Source: Lactuca virosa (taxonomy: Eukaryota > Streptophyta > Magnoliopsida > Asterales > Asteraceae). From it: a DNA stretch of 64,000 nucleotides. The notes below the pieces were generated by a model. It had not been told where the DNA came from and made no database searches. It was given only the letters and a program-made list of their open reading frames with translations. Both the position numbers and the translations under genes were made by a program. The stretch covers positions 176,869,456 to 176,933,455 of the forward strand of contig CAKMRJ010000001.1 of the NCBI GenBank assembly GCA_928212115.1. The letters run 5' to 3'. This document shows, piece by piece, positions 1-11,008 of the stretch (positions are counted from its first letter, which is position 1; each line of letters begins with the position of its first letter).

Positions 1-2991
1 AAACCGAAAATAGGGGAGTGCGTGAATACTCACAACGTTTCGAGTAGGTACAAGGGGTACTTCGGAATGCACCAACGTCTTACTACCGGGATCCTACGAC
101 ATCAAACACACACTCGTGAGTTTCCATGTCGAAATCTAATGCTAATATACTAAATTCTACATATAGTGAAATGCCAATTTATGTTTTAGTATTTGATTTT
201 ATATTAATTGGTTACACTTTTTCTGAAATAATGAAATTCTACAAATCGTGCGATTAATTATAACATTGGAATATAAATTTTCCAAATTTTTAAGTCCTTA
301 TTACAACATAAATTCACGAAAATAGCATTCAAAGGATAAAAATTCCCAAACTTTTTATTTAACTGTTATTACACAATACTAAGCTGGGAAAATTATAAAA
401 ATGGATTTCCAAGCTGTTTAATTATATTTTATGATTTTTGAGCATTTATTCCAATAAAAATTGAAATAAATAGAAAACAGTTTCCAAAATTACCCAAACT
501 TTTTAATTAACTGTTATTGTACATAAATAGGCTGGGAAAAATATAAAAGATATTTTTCAGTGGGTATTTCTATTTTTCCTTGTTTTATTCCTTTAAATAA
601 TCATTAATTGAAGAAATAATATTAAACAGTTAAAATAATTTACCAAAAATTTTTGTAACATCATTTACAGTATAAATAACCTGAGAAAAATGTCAAAAGT
701 GGTTTTTATATTGAATAATCCGGTTTTGGGTATTTATGTGAATTTAAGTGTATATATCTTTAGAAATTAAGAGAAAAATAGTTTACACTGGAGAAAAATC
801 CTCAAAATTTTTATGTAACCTCCTACTGTATAACATGATGTTCTGGTAAATTTTCATGAATTTTGGATAATCATAACTATTTTTCCTATTTTTAAACCAT
901 TATAATTACCAACATTGGGAAAAATAGCAAGGCATGATGAAAAATGTTGAAATTATTTTTCTGAGTCATCCATCACAGGTAAGGTATGCGAAAATTGTTA
1001 GATAAAATTTTCACACTCTCTAAAGTGGTTTTGTGATTTATTATATCCTAACAAAAAGAAAATCGGAAATCATACCAAACAGCAACAAAAATTAATGAAA
1101 TTTAGTGAGGGGTCATTATCCATCATATGGGTCATCCATGAATTTGTTCCGGATTTATTGACCTCTGGAAGTATTTTATGTGATTTATGCCCTTGGTTTC
1201 TAGCAATAATTTTAATAAATCAAAGAAATAATAAAAGCTTTTGGTATTTTACAGATTATCACATGCATGTGAGGGCTTTCAAAAGGAAAAATGTTCAAAA
1301 TTTAATCAGAAGGGAAATAGGGGTATTGAACCCAAACAAGATAAGAAATGTTGCATGCAATGGTGCATGAGATGTAAATGTGGCTGAAGTTCATGAATTT
1401 ATGAAGCACATTCTGTGGGGTTTTAAGCCACGAAATTTCAACCATCATTCACTGGATATGTTAAGTTTCTAAAGTATTTTTCCCCAGATTTATGGTTGGG
1501 TTTAAGGCCATTGATCATGCAAGGCAAAAATGGTGATCATAGAAAAAGAGCTGTTTGAGCAACCATTTTGTAAAAATTGCCAAAAATCGGATATTTAATA
1601 TTTTACAGTGAGACCAGTTGGGTTTGAAATTTAACTCATGGAACTATCCAATACAAGAAGAATAGCATGATTTGATTAAGTAATGACCGAGATATGGTCG
1701 TTCAAAACTGAATAAAGTAATCTGGCAGATTGCATGTTTGCTTTGAGTGCATCCTTAGGACATTTTGACAAGAACATCATGCATGCCTTTGATAAGGTCC
1801 GATTTCTAGCACATGCATGGAGTGAATGAGCATCCAAGATGTACTAGAAATGGTTTAAATGCTTTTGATCATGCAAGAACACAAAAGAAATGGAGAAGAA
1901 AATGTAATACTTGTTTTTGAAGTCACATGAACATATGTGCATCATTTTCACTCCTTGCATGGGTTTGATCCCGGATTTTCACCATTTCAAACACATGCAT
2001 TGTGTTATGGTGAGAATCTACAAACCAAAAGGGAAAAATAAAGATTTCTAGCCATGGAAAGGCATAGAATCTGAAAAGAAGAGAAAACTAAGAAGAAGAG
2101 GTAGTAGAATCATGAAATTATGGGAGAAAATGTTGTTGTTTACCTTGGTGTTGATCTTGAGGGAAGTAAGAACACTTCAAGGTCTTCAAAATCTCGAAAT
2201 TTGGCAGAGGAATGAGAGAAATTTCGTGAGTTAGAGAGAGAGAGGAAGAGAGTTTATGTGTTAGGAGGGTGGAGTGTGAGAGAGTGAAGAGAGAAGAGGT
2301 AGAGTGAAGGTTTAAGTCTAATGATTGAGTTTTGGGAAGAGAGAGTGCATGGGGAGGGGAGAATGGCTGGCTCTATCATGCATTAGGCCTCCTCTCTCCT
2401 AATTTCAAATTTTATAAAATTCCCTCCATTATTTTTATAAAAACTCCAATTTTTATAAAAGTATTTATTAAGCAATTCTTGATTTATTTTAAAATCTTGT
2501 TTTTAACTAATAAATTATGATTATTGCATGATAATTTAATTTCTATTTCATTGATTAAAATCCATAATTTGATTAATAAAAATTTGATATTAGAAAGTTT
2601 TATAGCCAAATTTTATAAGGTTTTTAAGCTTTATGATTTATAAATTTGGATTTTTAGCTCTTTTTAGGGTTTTTGGAATATTGTTTGATATTCATCATCA
2701 TAATGAAGTATAATTAGAATATTTTAATTTATTTTTAGGGTTTTATACCCTTTTTCAATTATAACAAAGCTTGAAAGTTTCATTCAAATTATAGCATTGA
2801 CATTTCCTATTGTAGTTAAGCAACTTACTAGAATCGTAAGTGTCAAGTATATTAGTCCTAGGTCTTAGATGGATCCTAGTTTATGCAAGATTTTGACCTA
2901 ATTTATACTACTAGGCCATGACATGATGTGCATGAATGGTTATTATAAAGATGCATGAGTCCGAGAATGACCTGAATTGACAGTTGTCACA
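1..2991 (-). repeat. LRG-L: partial very long LTR, reverse strand
   Basis: This stretch is a diverged reverse-complement copy of the long LTR at 56274-60744. The first 120 bases match the complement of about 59500-59620, including the block with 'actcccctattttcgg'. The GA-rich tract near 2200-2350 mirrors the CT-rich tract at 57060-57300. The right edge reads TTGTCACA, the complement of the TGTGACA that opens the other LTR, so the LTR 5' boundary is at 2991. The sequence 2992-2996 (TTATG) is the expected half of a target-site duplication. GYP-1 leader sequence resumes immediately, so this element inserted into GYP-1. The rest of the LTR and any interior lie left of the window. It could be a 5' LTR or a solo LTR. 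No convincing ORF is present. Confidence 0.82.
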
Positions 2992-3029
2992 TTATGTATG
3001 ACCCTGACGATTATGTGTTTTGTTTCAGA

Positions 3030-4247
3030 ATGGTGATGATTACGTGACACGGAGGAGGAGGAGGTTCGGGGTCAGGATCAGGCTGAGGATCATGTTCGGG
3101 ATTAGGTTCCGAGCCAGTTAATGAGGGACTACGTGAGTTCATTGCTTCTGAGATCACTAGATGCATCCTTGACTCGATCCCGGTGATTTTCGGGTTAATC
3201 AAGGAAGGGATCATCGAGCTGATGAAGGATCGCCTTAGGGCGTTTAGGAGTGACTGGGCGGCTAGCCAGTTAGGGGCGCACACACTGTCCTTTAAGGACT
3301 TCAGGGGATGCGGTGCGCCATACTTCCATGGGGTGAAGGACCCCATTGCTGCCAGGAGATGGATTGCAGACATGGAGTCTGCCCATTTGACGAGCTTCTG
3401 CCCTGAGGGGTCGAACGTTTAGTACGTTGCGGGTTGCTTGAGGGATAGGGCTACAGATTAATGGGAGTCAGTTGGTGATTCTTTGGGAGCCCCAGCCATT
3501 GAGGCTATGACCTGGTCACACTTTGTGACTAGGTTTAGGGTTGAGCTTGCGCCGGTTGTGGAGCTTCAGCAGCTGGCCAGGGAGTTTCTTGACATGAGGT
3601 AGACGACAGAGACAGTGGCGCAGATTACCGCCAAGTTTCGAGTGAGGGCCTTATTGGTGCCTCAGTATGCAGGAGATGAGGAGATGCGAAGGACCCCTAT
3701 CATGATATGTTGAGAGATGGTATCTAGGAGCGTGTCAGCTACTCGGCATGCCCGACCCGGGATTCTATGATTGCCAGGGCGAGGGAGAGGGAGATCGATT
3801 TGGAGCACAAAAGGAAGAGGAAGGAGGAGGAGGGACTGATGAATGGCATTTTGGGGAAGAATCCCAAGGAGTTCGACTCTAAGTCGAAGGGCCATCAGGG
3901 TCGGAGCCACTGCAGGAAGTGCAGCAAGCCACATGAGGGGGTTTGTAGACTAGGGTCATCGAGCTGCTACAAGTGCGGCAAGACTAGGCACTTGGGCAAG
4001 GATTGTACTGCTCCTACACCTATCTTACAGACATCAGACCTGATTTGCTTTCATTGCAATCAGAAGGGCCATAAAAAGGCCAACTGCCTGAGATTGACAG
4101 CAGCGGCAGTGCCAGTGACGGTGCCAGCTCCATCAACCCTGCGGATTACAGATGGCTGACAGGGCAAGCCAGAGGCTCCAGTGGTGAGGAGCCGAGCCTT
4201 CCAGTTGACTACCGAGGAGGCACGCGCCGCATCCGATGTGGTGACGA
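3030..4247 (+). pseudogene. gag: GYP-1 gag remnant with zinc knuckles
   Basis: Capsid/nucleocapsid region. An ATG in the context 'tttcagaatggtg' at 3030 aligns with the gag starts of GYP-3 and GYP-2, but a TGA follows within six codons and several frameshifts and stops occur later (for example at 3420, 3601 and near 3720). Recognisable capsid sequence such as CGAPYFHG and WIADME (3183-3422) matches GYP-3. The 3767-4159 segment holds a basic region followed by CCHC knuckles CYKCGKTRHLGKDC and CFHCNQKGHKKANC, preceded by a third cysteine cluster (CRKC...GVC). The final exon-like segment ends in ASDVVT at the donor of the intron-like insert. Non-functional as it stands. Confidence 0.85.
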
Positions 4248-4322
4248 GTATGATTTCTTCTCCCTAGCTTTTATTATATGTTGTTTATGATATTTATGTG
4301 CCATGTTATGTGTTTTCCTTAG
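4248..4322 (+). other. Putative intron at gag/protease boundary of GYP-1
   Basis: A 75-bp AT-rich insert bounded by A|GTATGA and TTTTCCTTAG|G. It lies exactly between the conserved gag tail (EEARAASDVVT) and the protease start (SFHVNG). Removing it gives GTG ACG AGA TCG TTC, continuous with protease. Retaining it gives a TAG at 4265-4267. The same boundary in GYP-3 has an insert of different length with GT-AG ends. Splicing is inferred from sequence only. Confidence 0.6.
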
Positions 4323-4768
4323 GATCGTTCCATGTGAACGGTATTCCAGTTTAGGTATTGTTCAATTCGGGTGCTACCCGATCATTTGTCTCTCTTGCAC
4401 TTAGCAAGAGGTTCCCTGAGTCTTCGGGCATGCTGGATTGCCCTCTAGAGGTTGAGATTGCGGATGACCAATCAGTTCGAGCATCAGAGGTTTTCAGAGA
4501 TTGTGTTTTCAGGTTGTTAGAAGAGCGTTACCTGGTAGACTTGGTTCCCATACCATTGCGTTGGAACATGGTCATCATCGGTATGGACTGGTTACGCCCT
4601 AATGGGGCTGTGATTGACTGCACACAACAGTTGGTATGCGTCAGGACCCCATGTGGGGGAGAGCTAGTTATTCAGGGCGAGAGGCTACATCGTGGACCAA
4701 CTTTATGCTCAGCAGCGAGGGCTAGGCGCTACCTTTAGCAGGGTTGCACCGGCTATGTCGCCTATGTC
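4323..4768 (+). pseudogene. GYP-1 aspartic protease, catalytic Asp replaced
   Basis: Retropepsin-like domain that would mature the Gag-Pol polyprotein. The flap region (IIGMDWL) and the GGELVIQGE stretch match GYP-3. The catalytic motif reads LFNSGATRSF where GYP-3 has LFDSGATRSF, so the active-site aspartate is Asn here. An in-frame TAG precedes it ('ccagtttaggta', near 4351) and another at 4736-4738 stands where GYP-3 has CAG. Both stops and the active-site change argue for an inactive protease. Confidence 0.85.
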
Positions 4769-5730
4769 ATGGATACCCGGGAGGAGGGAAAGGCGACTGT
4801 GAGTGATGTGCCAGTGGTGCGAGAGTACCCAGATGTGTTTCCAGAGGAGTTGCCTGGGATACCTCCGGAGAGGCAGGTCGAGTTTAGGATCGACCTGGTC
4901 CCCGGTGCGGCTCCGATAGCCAAGGCACCATATCGGTTGGCTCCTCCCGAGATACAGGAGTTGTCTACACAGCTGTAGGAGCTGTTAGACAAGGGATTCA
5001 TCAGACCGAGCAGTTCACCCTGGGGAGCCCCGATCCTATTTGTGAAGAAGAAGGACGGGTCGCATCGGATGTGTATATATTACCTGGAGCTGAACAAGGT
5101 AACGGTGAAGAACCGTTACCCACTCCCGAGGATTGATGATCTCTTTGACAACCTACACGGGGCATCTTGGTTTTACAAGATAGATCTATGTTCAGGCTAC
5201 CATCAGATGAGGGTCAGAGACGAGGATGTATAGAAGACTGCATTCGGACTCGCTATGGCCACTACGAGTTCGTGGTGATGCCCTTCGGGCTCACCAATGC
5301 TCCTGCCACGTTCATGGATCTCATGAACCGTGTATGCAGACCGATGCTGGATCGGTCTGTGATAATTTTCATCGATGACATCTTGGTTTACTCCAAGACG
5401 CATGAGCAACATGAGGAGCACTTGCAGGAGGTGTTGCATACCCTGAGAAGGGAGAGCTTGTATGCCAAGTTCTCCATGTGTGAGTTCTGGTTGCGCGAGT
5501 TGCAGTTTCTGGGTCACCTTGTCAACTAGAACGAGATTTTGGTTGATCCGGATAAAGTAGAGGCCGTGATGAGATGGGAGATTCCGATGTCTCCATCTGA
5601 GATTCAAAGTTTCCTGGGATTGCCAGGCTATTACCGGAGATTCATTCAGGATTTCTCCAAAATAGCCGTACCCTTGACCTGGCTGACGAAGAAAGCCGTT
5701 GTATTTCGTTGGGGGCCTGAGTAGCAGGAA
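4769..5730 (+). pseudogene. GYP-1 reverse transcriptase remnant
   Basis: Reverse transcriptase fingers/palm. The N-terminal linker (VVREYPDVFPEELPGIPPER), the KNRYPLPRIDDLFD block, and the catalytic FIDDILVYSKT motif (about 5367-5400) are clear. Stops at 4976, 5231, 5527 and 5722 and a one-base frameshift just after 5233 break the frame. Three of these stops (5231, 5527, 5722) align with Gln codons in GYP-3. The connection region, with SFLGLPGYYRRFIQDFSKIA, leads into RNase H. Confidence 0.9.
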
Positions 5731-6204
5731 GTGTTTGAGACATTGAGATTGAGACTATGTGAGGCGCCAATCATAGACCTGCCAGAGGACGTAGAGGATT
5801 TTGTAGTATACTGCGATGCGTCCATTTCGGGTTTGGGCGCAATACTGATGCAGAGAGGGCATGTCATCGCCTACGCCTCGAGGCAGCTGAAGCCTCACGA
5901 GGCGAACTACCCGACGCATGATTTGGAGTTGGGGGCATTCGTCTTCGCCCTCAAGATATGGCGACATTACTTGTATGGGGTCCGTTGTACCATTTACACA
6001 GATCACAAGAGTCTAATGTACGTCATGGATCAGCCGAATCTGAACATGAGGCAGCGTCGGTGGCTAGATGTGGTGAAGGACTACGATTGTGAGATTCTCT
6101 ACCACCCGGGGAAGGCCAATGTTGTGGCTGATGCTCTTATCCGCAAGGCAGCCCCGATTAGATACATTTGCTTACAGGTGACAGTGGTGACTCCACTTCT
6201 GTAG
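5731..6204 (+). pseudogene. GYP-1 RNase H domain
   Basis: RNase H that removes the RNA strand of the cDNA hybrid. The segment is open for 157 residues. Acidic catalytic positions are visible in YCDASISGLGA, in THDLELGA and in YTDHKSLMYV. The tail RQRRWLDVVKDYDCEILYHPGKANVVADAL is the usual link to integrase. A TAG at 6202 ends it in what should be the tether. The domain itself is the best-preserved part of GYP-1. Confidence 0.88.
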
Positions 6205-7661
6205 CGGATCCGAGAGGCCCGACAGGAGGTTATGAAGGAGGAACATCGGAAGAGAGAGCGTATTGTGGGTCAGGTTTCCTCCTTCGACTATGATAGCCGT
6301 GGGTTGTTGAAACTACACCGTAGAGTGTGGGTTCCATATCATGGAGGGGTGCGCCATATTTTGATGGAGGAGGCGCACAAATCCCGATTCTCGATGCATC
6401 CCAGGGCGACGAAGATGTACATAGATTTTCATCCTGATTACTGGTGGCCCTGTATGAAGCGGGATGTAGCCTGGTACGTCGAGAGATGACTGACATGCAG
6501 GAAGGTCAAGGCCGAGCACCAGAGGCCTCACGACAAGACACAGCTGTTGGATATCCCTATGTGGAAATGGGAAGATATTACAATGGATTTCATCACCAAG
6601 CTTCCCAGGAGCGCACGCGGAGTGGATTCCATATGGGTCATCGTGGATCGTTTGACCAAGAGTGCCCATTTCATACCGATCCAGGAGAGCATTTCGACCG
6701 AGAAGCTGGCCGACATCTATATTCGAGAGCTTTTAGCTCGACACGGAATGCCAGTCTTCGTGAATTATGACAGGGATGTGCGGTTCACTTCCAGATTCTG
6801 GAAGAAATTCCACGACGACTTGGGTACTCGTCTGCACTTTAGCACCGCTTTTCACCCGCGACGGATGGTCAGAGCGAGCGGACCATCCAGAATTTGGAGG
6901 ATATGTTGCGGGCATGCCTTTTAGACTTTGGTGGTAGCTGTGATACCTACCTTACCTTGGCAGAGTTTTCCTACAATAATAGCTACCACGCGAGTATCAA
7001 CCGTCCTCCCTTCGAGATGTTATACGGGAGGAAGTGTCGTACCCCGATTTCCTGGGGTGAGGTTGGACGGAGAGTCATAGGGAGTACCGAAGTGGTACTA
7101 AAGACGACGGAGAGGATCCAACAGATCCAAAGCAGGCTTCAGACTGCTCAGAGTCGGCAGAAAAGTTATCCCAACAAGCGTCGTTCGGACCTGGAGTTCC
7201 AGGTCGGGGATATGGTTCTCCTGAAGATGTCACCTTGGAAAGGTATCATCTTGTTCAGGAAGCGGGGAAAGTTAGGTCCTAGGTACATCGTTCCTTTCAG
7301 GGTTGCTGCCTGGGTGGGCAAGGTGGCATTTAGACTGGATCTGTCAGCCGAGCTTAGTCAGATTCGTAGCACATTTCACGTCTCCCAGCTACGGAAGTGT
7401 CTGGTAGATGACTCAGCGATGGTACCACTAGAGGACATTCAGGTGGATGACAATATGAACTACATTGAGCGACCAGTGGCTATCCTCGACAGGAAGTCGA
7501 GGAATATGAGGAACAAGAGGGTCAAGCTGGTGAAGGTGCAATGGCAGCAAAACAAGGGCTCAGAATGGACTTGGGAACTAGAGGACGAGATGAGAGAGCA
7601 CTACCCCGAGCTTTTTCTGGATGCAGCAGCAGACTTCGAGGATGAAGTTTCAAATAAGTAG
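6205..7661 (+). pseudogene. GYP-1 integrase with C-terminal chromodomain
   Basis: Integrase inserts the cDNA; the chromodomain targets heterochromatin in this group. The HHCC zinc-finger region is at about 6390-6500, but its first Cys is a TGA (6487-6489). DDE core: Asp in ITMDFITKLP, second Asp in NYDRDVRF. The stretch before the Glu is frameshifted near 6865, where HPQTDGQSER-type sequence is expected. The C-terminal ORF 6894-7661 carries the GPY/F-like segment (KLGPRYIVPFRV) and the chromodomain (VKVQWQQNKGSEWTWELEDE, about residues 205-240). The stop is followed by the polypurine run 'agtagggagag' and the LTR. Confidence 0.88.
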
Positions 7662-7668
7662 GGAGAGT

Positions 7669-9584
7669 TGTAACACCCGGTTCTTGATACGTATTTTAAA
7701 TTTAAAATATTGTATGTTTTACACTTGGAATCAGCGAGTTGGAGGCCCAACTCGTCGAGTAGATTAGACTTTGGACGCGGGGTTTAAGTAACCTACTCGA
7801 CGAGTTAGGAGCTTGACTCGGCGAGTAGGACTGTCTGGATGAAACCCTAATATTCAGGTTTTGCACCCTATGTAAACACCTTATCTTGTCCCAACCCAGC
7901 CTCCATCGTCACTTTCAGTCCAGAAAAGCCCTAACTCGAAACCCTAAAGCATTTAGAGTATTCTGTGTGCTTTTGGTTGTTTTAAGCTTAAAGAAGGGGG
8001 TTCCAAAAGAATCAAGTAGATCCAGAGGTTTTCCTTCATTTTTAGTTCATTAAAGGTAAAAAGCTTCGACCTTGACCATCTATCTAATAGATCTCTAGTT
8101 AGGGTTCATTTCAACCTTTTCTAAGCTTTAGTAGATACATATTCGGGATTTTGTGGTTCTAAGGGGGTATGACTTCAGATCTGGAACCATTGAGGGTTCC
8201 CATGCCATAAATAGGCCAACTTTATTTCCATAAGAGCCCCATGAATCTTGTAGACTCCATTTTAGGGCCATTTGAGCCAAATACCCCATGCATGAACGTC
8301 AAGTTTGTGACTTTAGATGGATTATGGACCCTATGAGGTTAGATCTATGTTTTGGATGTATTAAACTCAACTAATATCAACTGTATGGACTTGGACTTTG
8401 GGGGACTCGGCGATTTCAAGACAAGACACAACTGCATGAAGATGAACTCGACGAGTTCATAAGAAACTCGGCGAGTCCAGGACTAAATCTGCCTTCTTGC
8501 ATGAAGAAGGACTCGACGAGTTCAAGGATGAACTCGAAGAGTCAGTTGTAGAAGGTCCCGTCTTTGTATGAAGGATAACTCAGCGAGTGCATGCAAGACT
8601 CGACGAGTAGGGTCGAGGTTCTAGTTTTTTGAGGATTTGGGGACTCGGCGAGTTGTTGGGTTAACTTGGCGAGTTGAGTCAACCAGACGTTGACTTTGAC
8701 TCATAGTTGACTTTGACCAAGGGGTTGAACTTGACTTTGGCTTTGACCTGAGTAAGCCTGGTAAGGGTTAAGTGTATGTAAAGGTAAATTATGGAAGATT
8801 GTTATGTGCAGGAATTGAGAGGAGTAGATCCCGACATCGAGGTCAGTTCAGACTACACGGCATTGAGGTGAGTTATCTTCCGGTAGAGTGGGTTTACGAC
8901 CACAATTCCAGCCCACTAGTATGGATTGTTTGTCAAGTAGTTGTATTTCTGTTAATTACTTGGGTTTGCCACTATCTGATATGTTTTATATGCTAGTATT
9001 ATATGATATTAGGTGATAGTGGTAGTACGGGGAATAGTCCCCATGTTATGGTTGTAAGGACCGAAGGGGTAGGTTAGGCACCCCGGTATGCCTGACAGTA
9101 TGATTACGTTATGTTATTATATGGTAGTAGTAGGGGTGAAATAGTCCCCGTAACCGGTTGAGATGAACCAGAGGGGTAGATCGGACACCCCGGTATGACT
9201 GACAGGGGTAGGTTAGGCACCCCGATATGCCTAACAGGGTAGGTCGGGCACCCAGATATGCCTGACATTATGTTTATAGTATGGTATGTGGTATGATGGG
9301 GGAACTCACTAAGCTTTGTGCTTACAGTGTTCGGTTTTATTTCAGGTACCTCTTCAACGAAGGGGAAGGAGCCGACACGGTAGCAGCGCATCGCACACAC
9401 ATGATTCCGCATTTTGAGATCAATGGGATTGTACTCTGACATTATTACTATTTTGATGACATGGTTGAGACATATGAATATGGTTTTATAATTTAATGTG
9501 AATCGATGATGTTTCTCAGTAAATAATTTTATAAGTTACTTAATTAAAAATAAAATTTTTGGCCTTGAAAATTGGGATGTTACA
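7669..9584 (+). repeat. GYP-1 3' LTR (1916 bp)
   Basis: Starts TGTAACACCC directly after the polypurine run and ends GGGATGTTACA, the expected TG...CA ends. It carries about ten ACTCG-N-CGAGT-like palindromes (7735-7830, 8400-8660). A TATA-like 'ccctatgtaaa' lies near 7866, a GC-rich tandem array at 9020-9270, and a conserved segment 'ggaactcactaagctt' near 9301. The partner 5' LTR is outside the window, so age cannot be estimated. Confidence 0.9.
9020..9275 (+). repeat. GC-rich tandem array in GYP-1 LTR
   Basis: Imperfect tandem copies of a unit of about 30-36 bp, with core GGGTAGGTTAGGCACCCC followed by GGTATGCCTGACAG. At least four copies are visible (near 9067, 9174, 9209 and 9237), with substitutions such as TAGATCGGACACC. 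The array lies just 5' of the conserved 'aactcactaagctt' stretch of the LTR. Confidence 0.75.
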
Positions 9585-9830
9585 GAAATGATATTGTTTT
9601 CAGGAACGAAAAGCGGCCCATTTTGTTGACTGTGGATGGCAGCATTCTAACTACTTTCAACTAGATTAAATGTAGGTCTAATTGTAATACTCTTAATCGG
9701 CAAGAAATGCTTGGAATTCTTCCTCTCTTTTAGTTGTTTCTTGTAATCTTTCTTGAGCTTCTCCCTTGAGTTGTTTTTTCTGTTTATAAAATTGTTTGTT
9801 GTTCCAAAAAAAAATAATAAAGTAAAAATA
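9585..9830 (+). pseudogene. LINE ORF2 3' tail and A-rich end
   Basis: Translating from 9588 gives NDIVFRNEKR...LTVDGSILTTFN, then a TAG where Trp is expected, then IKCRSNCNTLNRQEMLGIL and a stop near 9733. NDIVFRN and the terminal SF-W-I-xRC pattern are typical of the C-terminus of plant L1-type ORF2. A 3' UTR and an A-rich tail (about 9805-9830) follow. The rest of the LINE would lie beyond GYP-1, outside the window. Confidence 0.62.
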
Positions 9831-10946
9831 AATATAAGATGTTAAATAATTAATTATAAAGATAATTAGACATGTTGGAATAGGTACCAAACAATGTTTT
9901 AATAAACTAACTAATCATTATTCAAACATTTGCATTATGAATATCCTTAAAATGTTATAGTTATTGGGGTGGAACCTTTATATCAACCCACAATGCCTAA
10001 CTAAGAAAATATCTCAACAAAGATAACCCAAGAACATTCCACAATCAAAGATGAGGGAGAGACCTTGACCTAGATTCTAGTAAAAATCCAAAATATCGTG
10101 TAATTGTATATCACTGGTTAATTTGTTGCAAAAGAGGAACTTTGGTATAAAGACAATATAAAAGATGGGGAAGTAAAATTCATGAACTTCTCAAAAGAAC
10201 TTAAAAGTTCAAGTAATTCTACACTTACATTACTATGAAAGCTCTTTTCTTTCAAGTAAAATTCATCCTATATTTTTTTGGTCCAATTACATATTGTTGG
10301 TAAATGTTCAATTTTTTTAACTATCAAACATCATCTTGATTTTATATAATATATCCCAATCTCGATCAATAAAAGTACAACGATATGGTACGAAAACGGG
10401 CAACCAGCTGTGCCGCTACATATTTATGTATTGCAAAACTAACCTTTTTAAAAACCATGTCTCTAGATCTTAGGGTGATAACATTAAAATGCATGACATG
10501 TTGCACTCATTTGAGGAGCTCCAATGCTTCTAGTGGTAGGAAACCAAATGTATAGAAATCAAATGATATAAACATGTTTTAATTATCAGTACATGCTTTT
10601 TCATGTTTTACCACTTTACTTGAAGCTTCTTTGAAAGCAACTTAACCTGCAGTGAAACCCTCACTCCTCAAGCCCACTAGAGGAACTCATGTCAGATCCA
10701 TACAACCATGCATCCCTCATATCCACCCCAAAACAAAAATTTCCTGTGATTCTAAATGTTGATCTTCCTTCCAATAGATCAATCAGGAAGTTCATGGGTG
10801 TTTCTTTCTTAGTTGAAACCCTAACCATCATGAATACATTAAAAAGAACATCATAACCATAACATGTTGGTAGTTAAATCCCGTAAGCTCTTGACAATGT
10901 ACCGCATGGTCTCCAACGGAGTCTAAATTAGCTTTACTACAAACAA

Positions 10947-11008
<62 letters not shown>

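Larger units (their letters stand above)
2992..9584 (+). mobile_element. GYP-1: Ty3/gypsy chromovirus (Tekay/Del-like), 5' part outside window
   Basis: Domain order is gag, protease, RT, RNase H, integrase with terminal chromodomain, then 3' LTR. That order is Ty3/gypsy, and the chromodomain places it among chromoviruses. The 5' LTR and PBS are separated from this part by LRG-L and lie outside the window. All coding domains carry stops or frameshifts, so the copy is dead. The 3' LTR ends at 9584 and abuts a LINE ORF2 tail, giving GAAAT (9585-9589) as the predicted target-site duplication. Clade assignment is from remembered family features. Confidence 0.88.
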
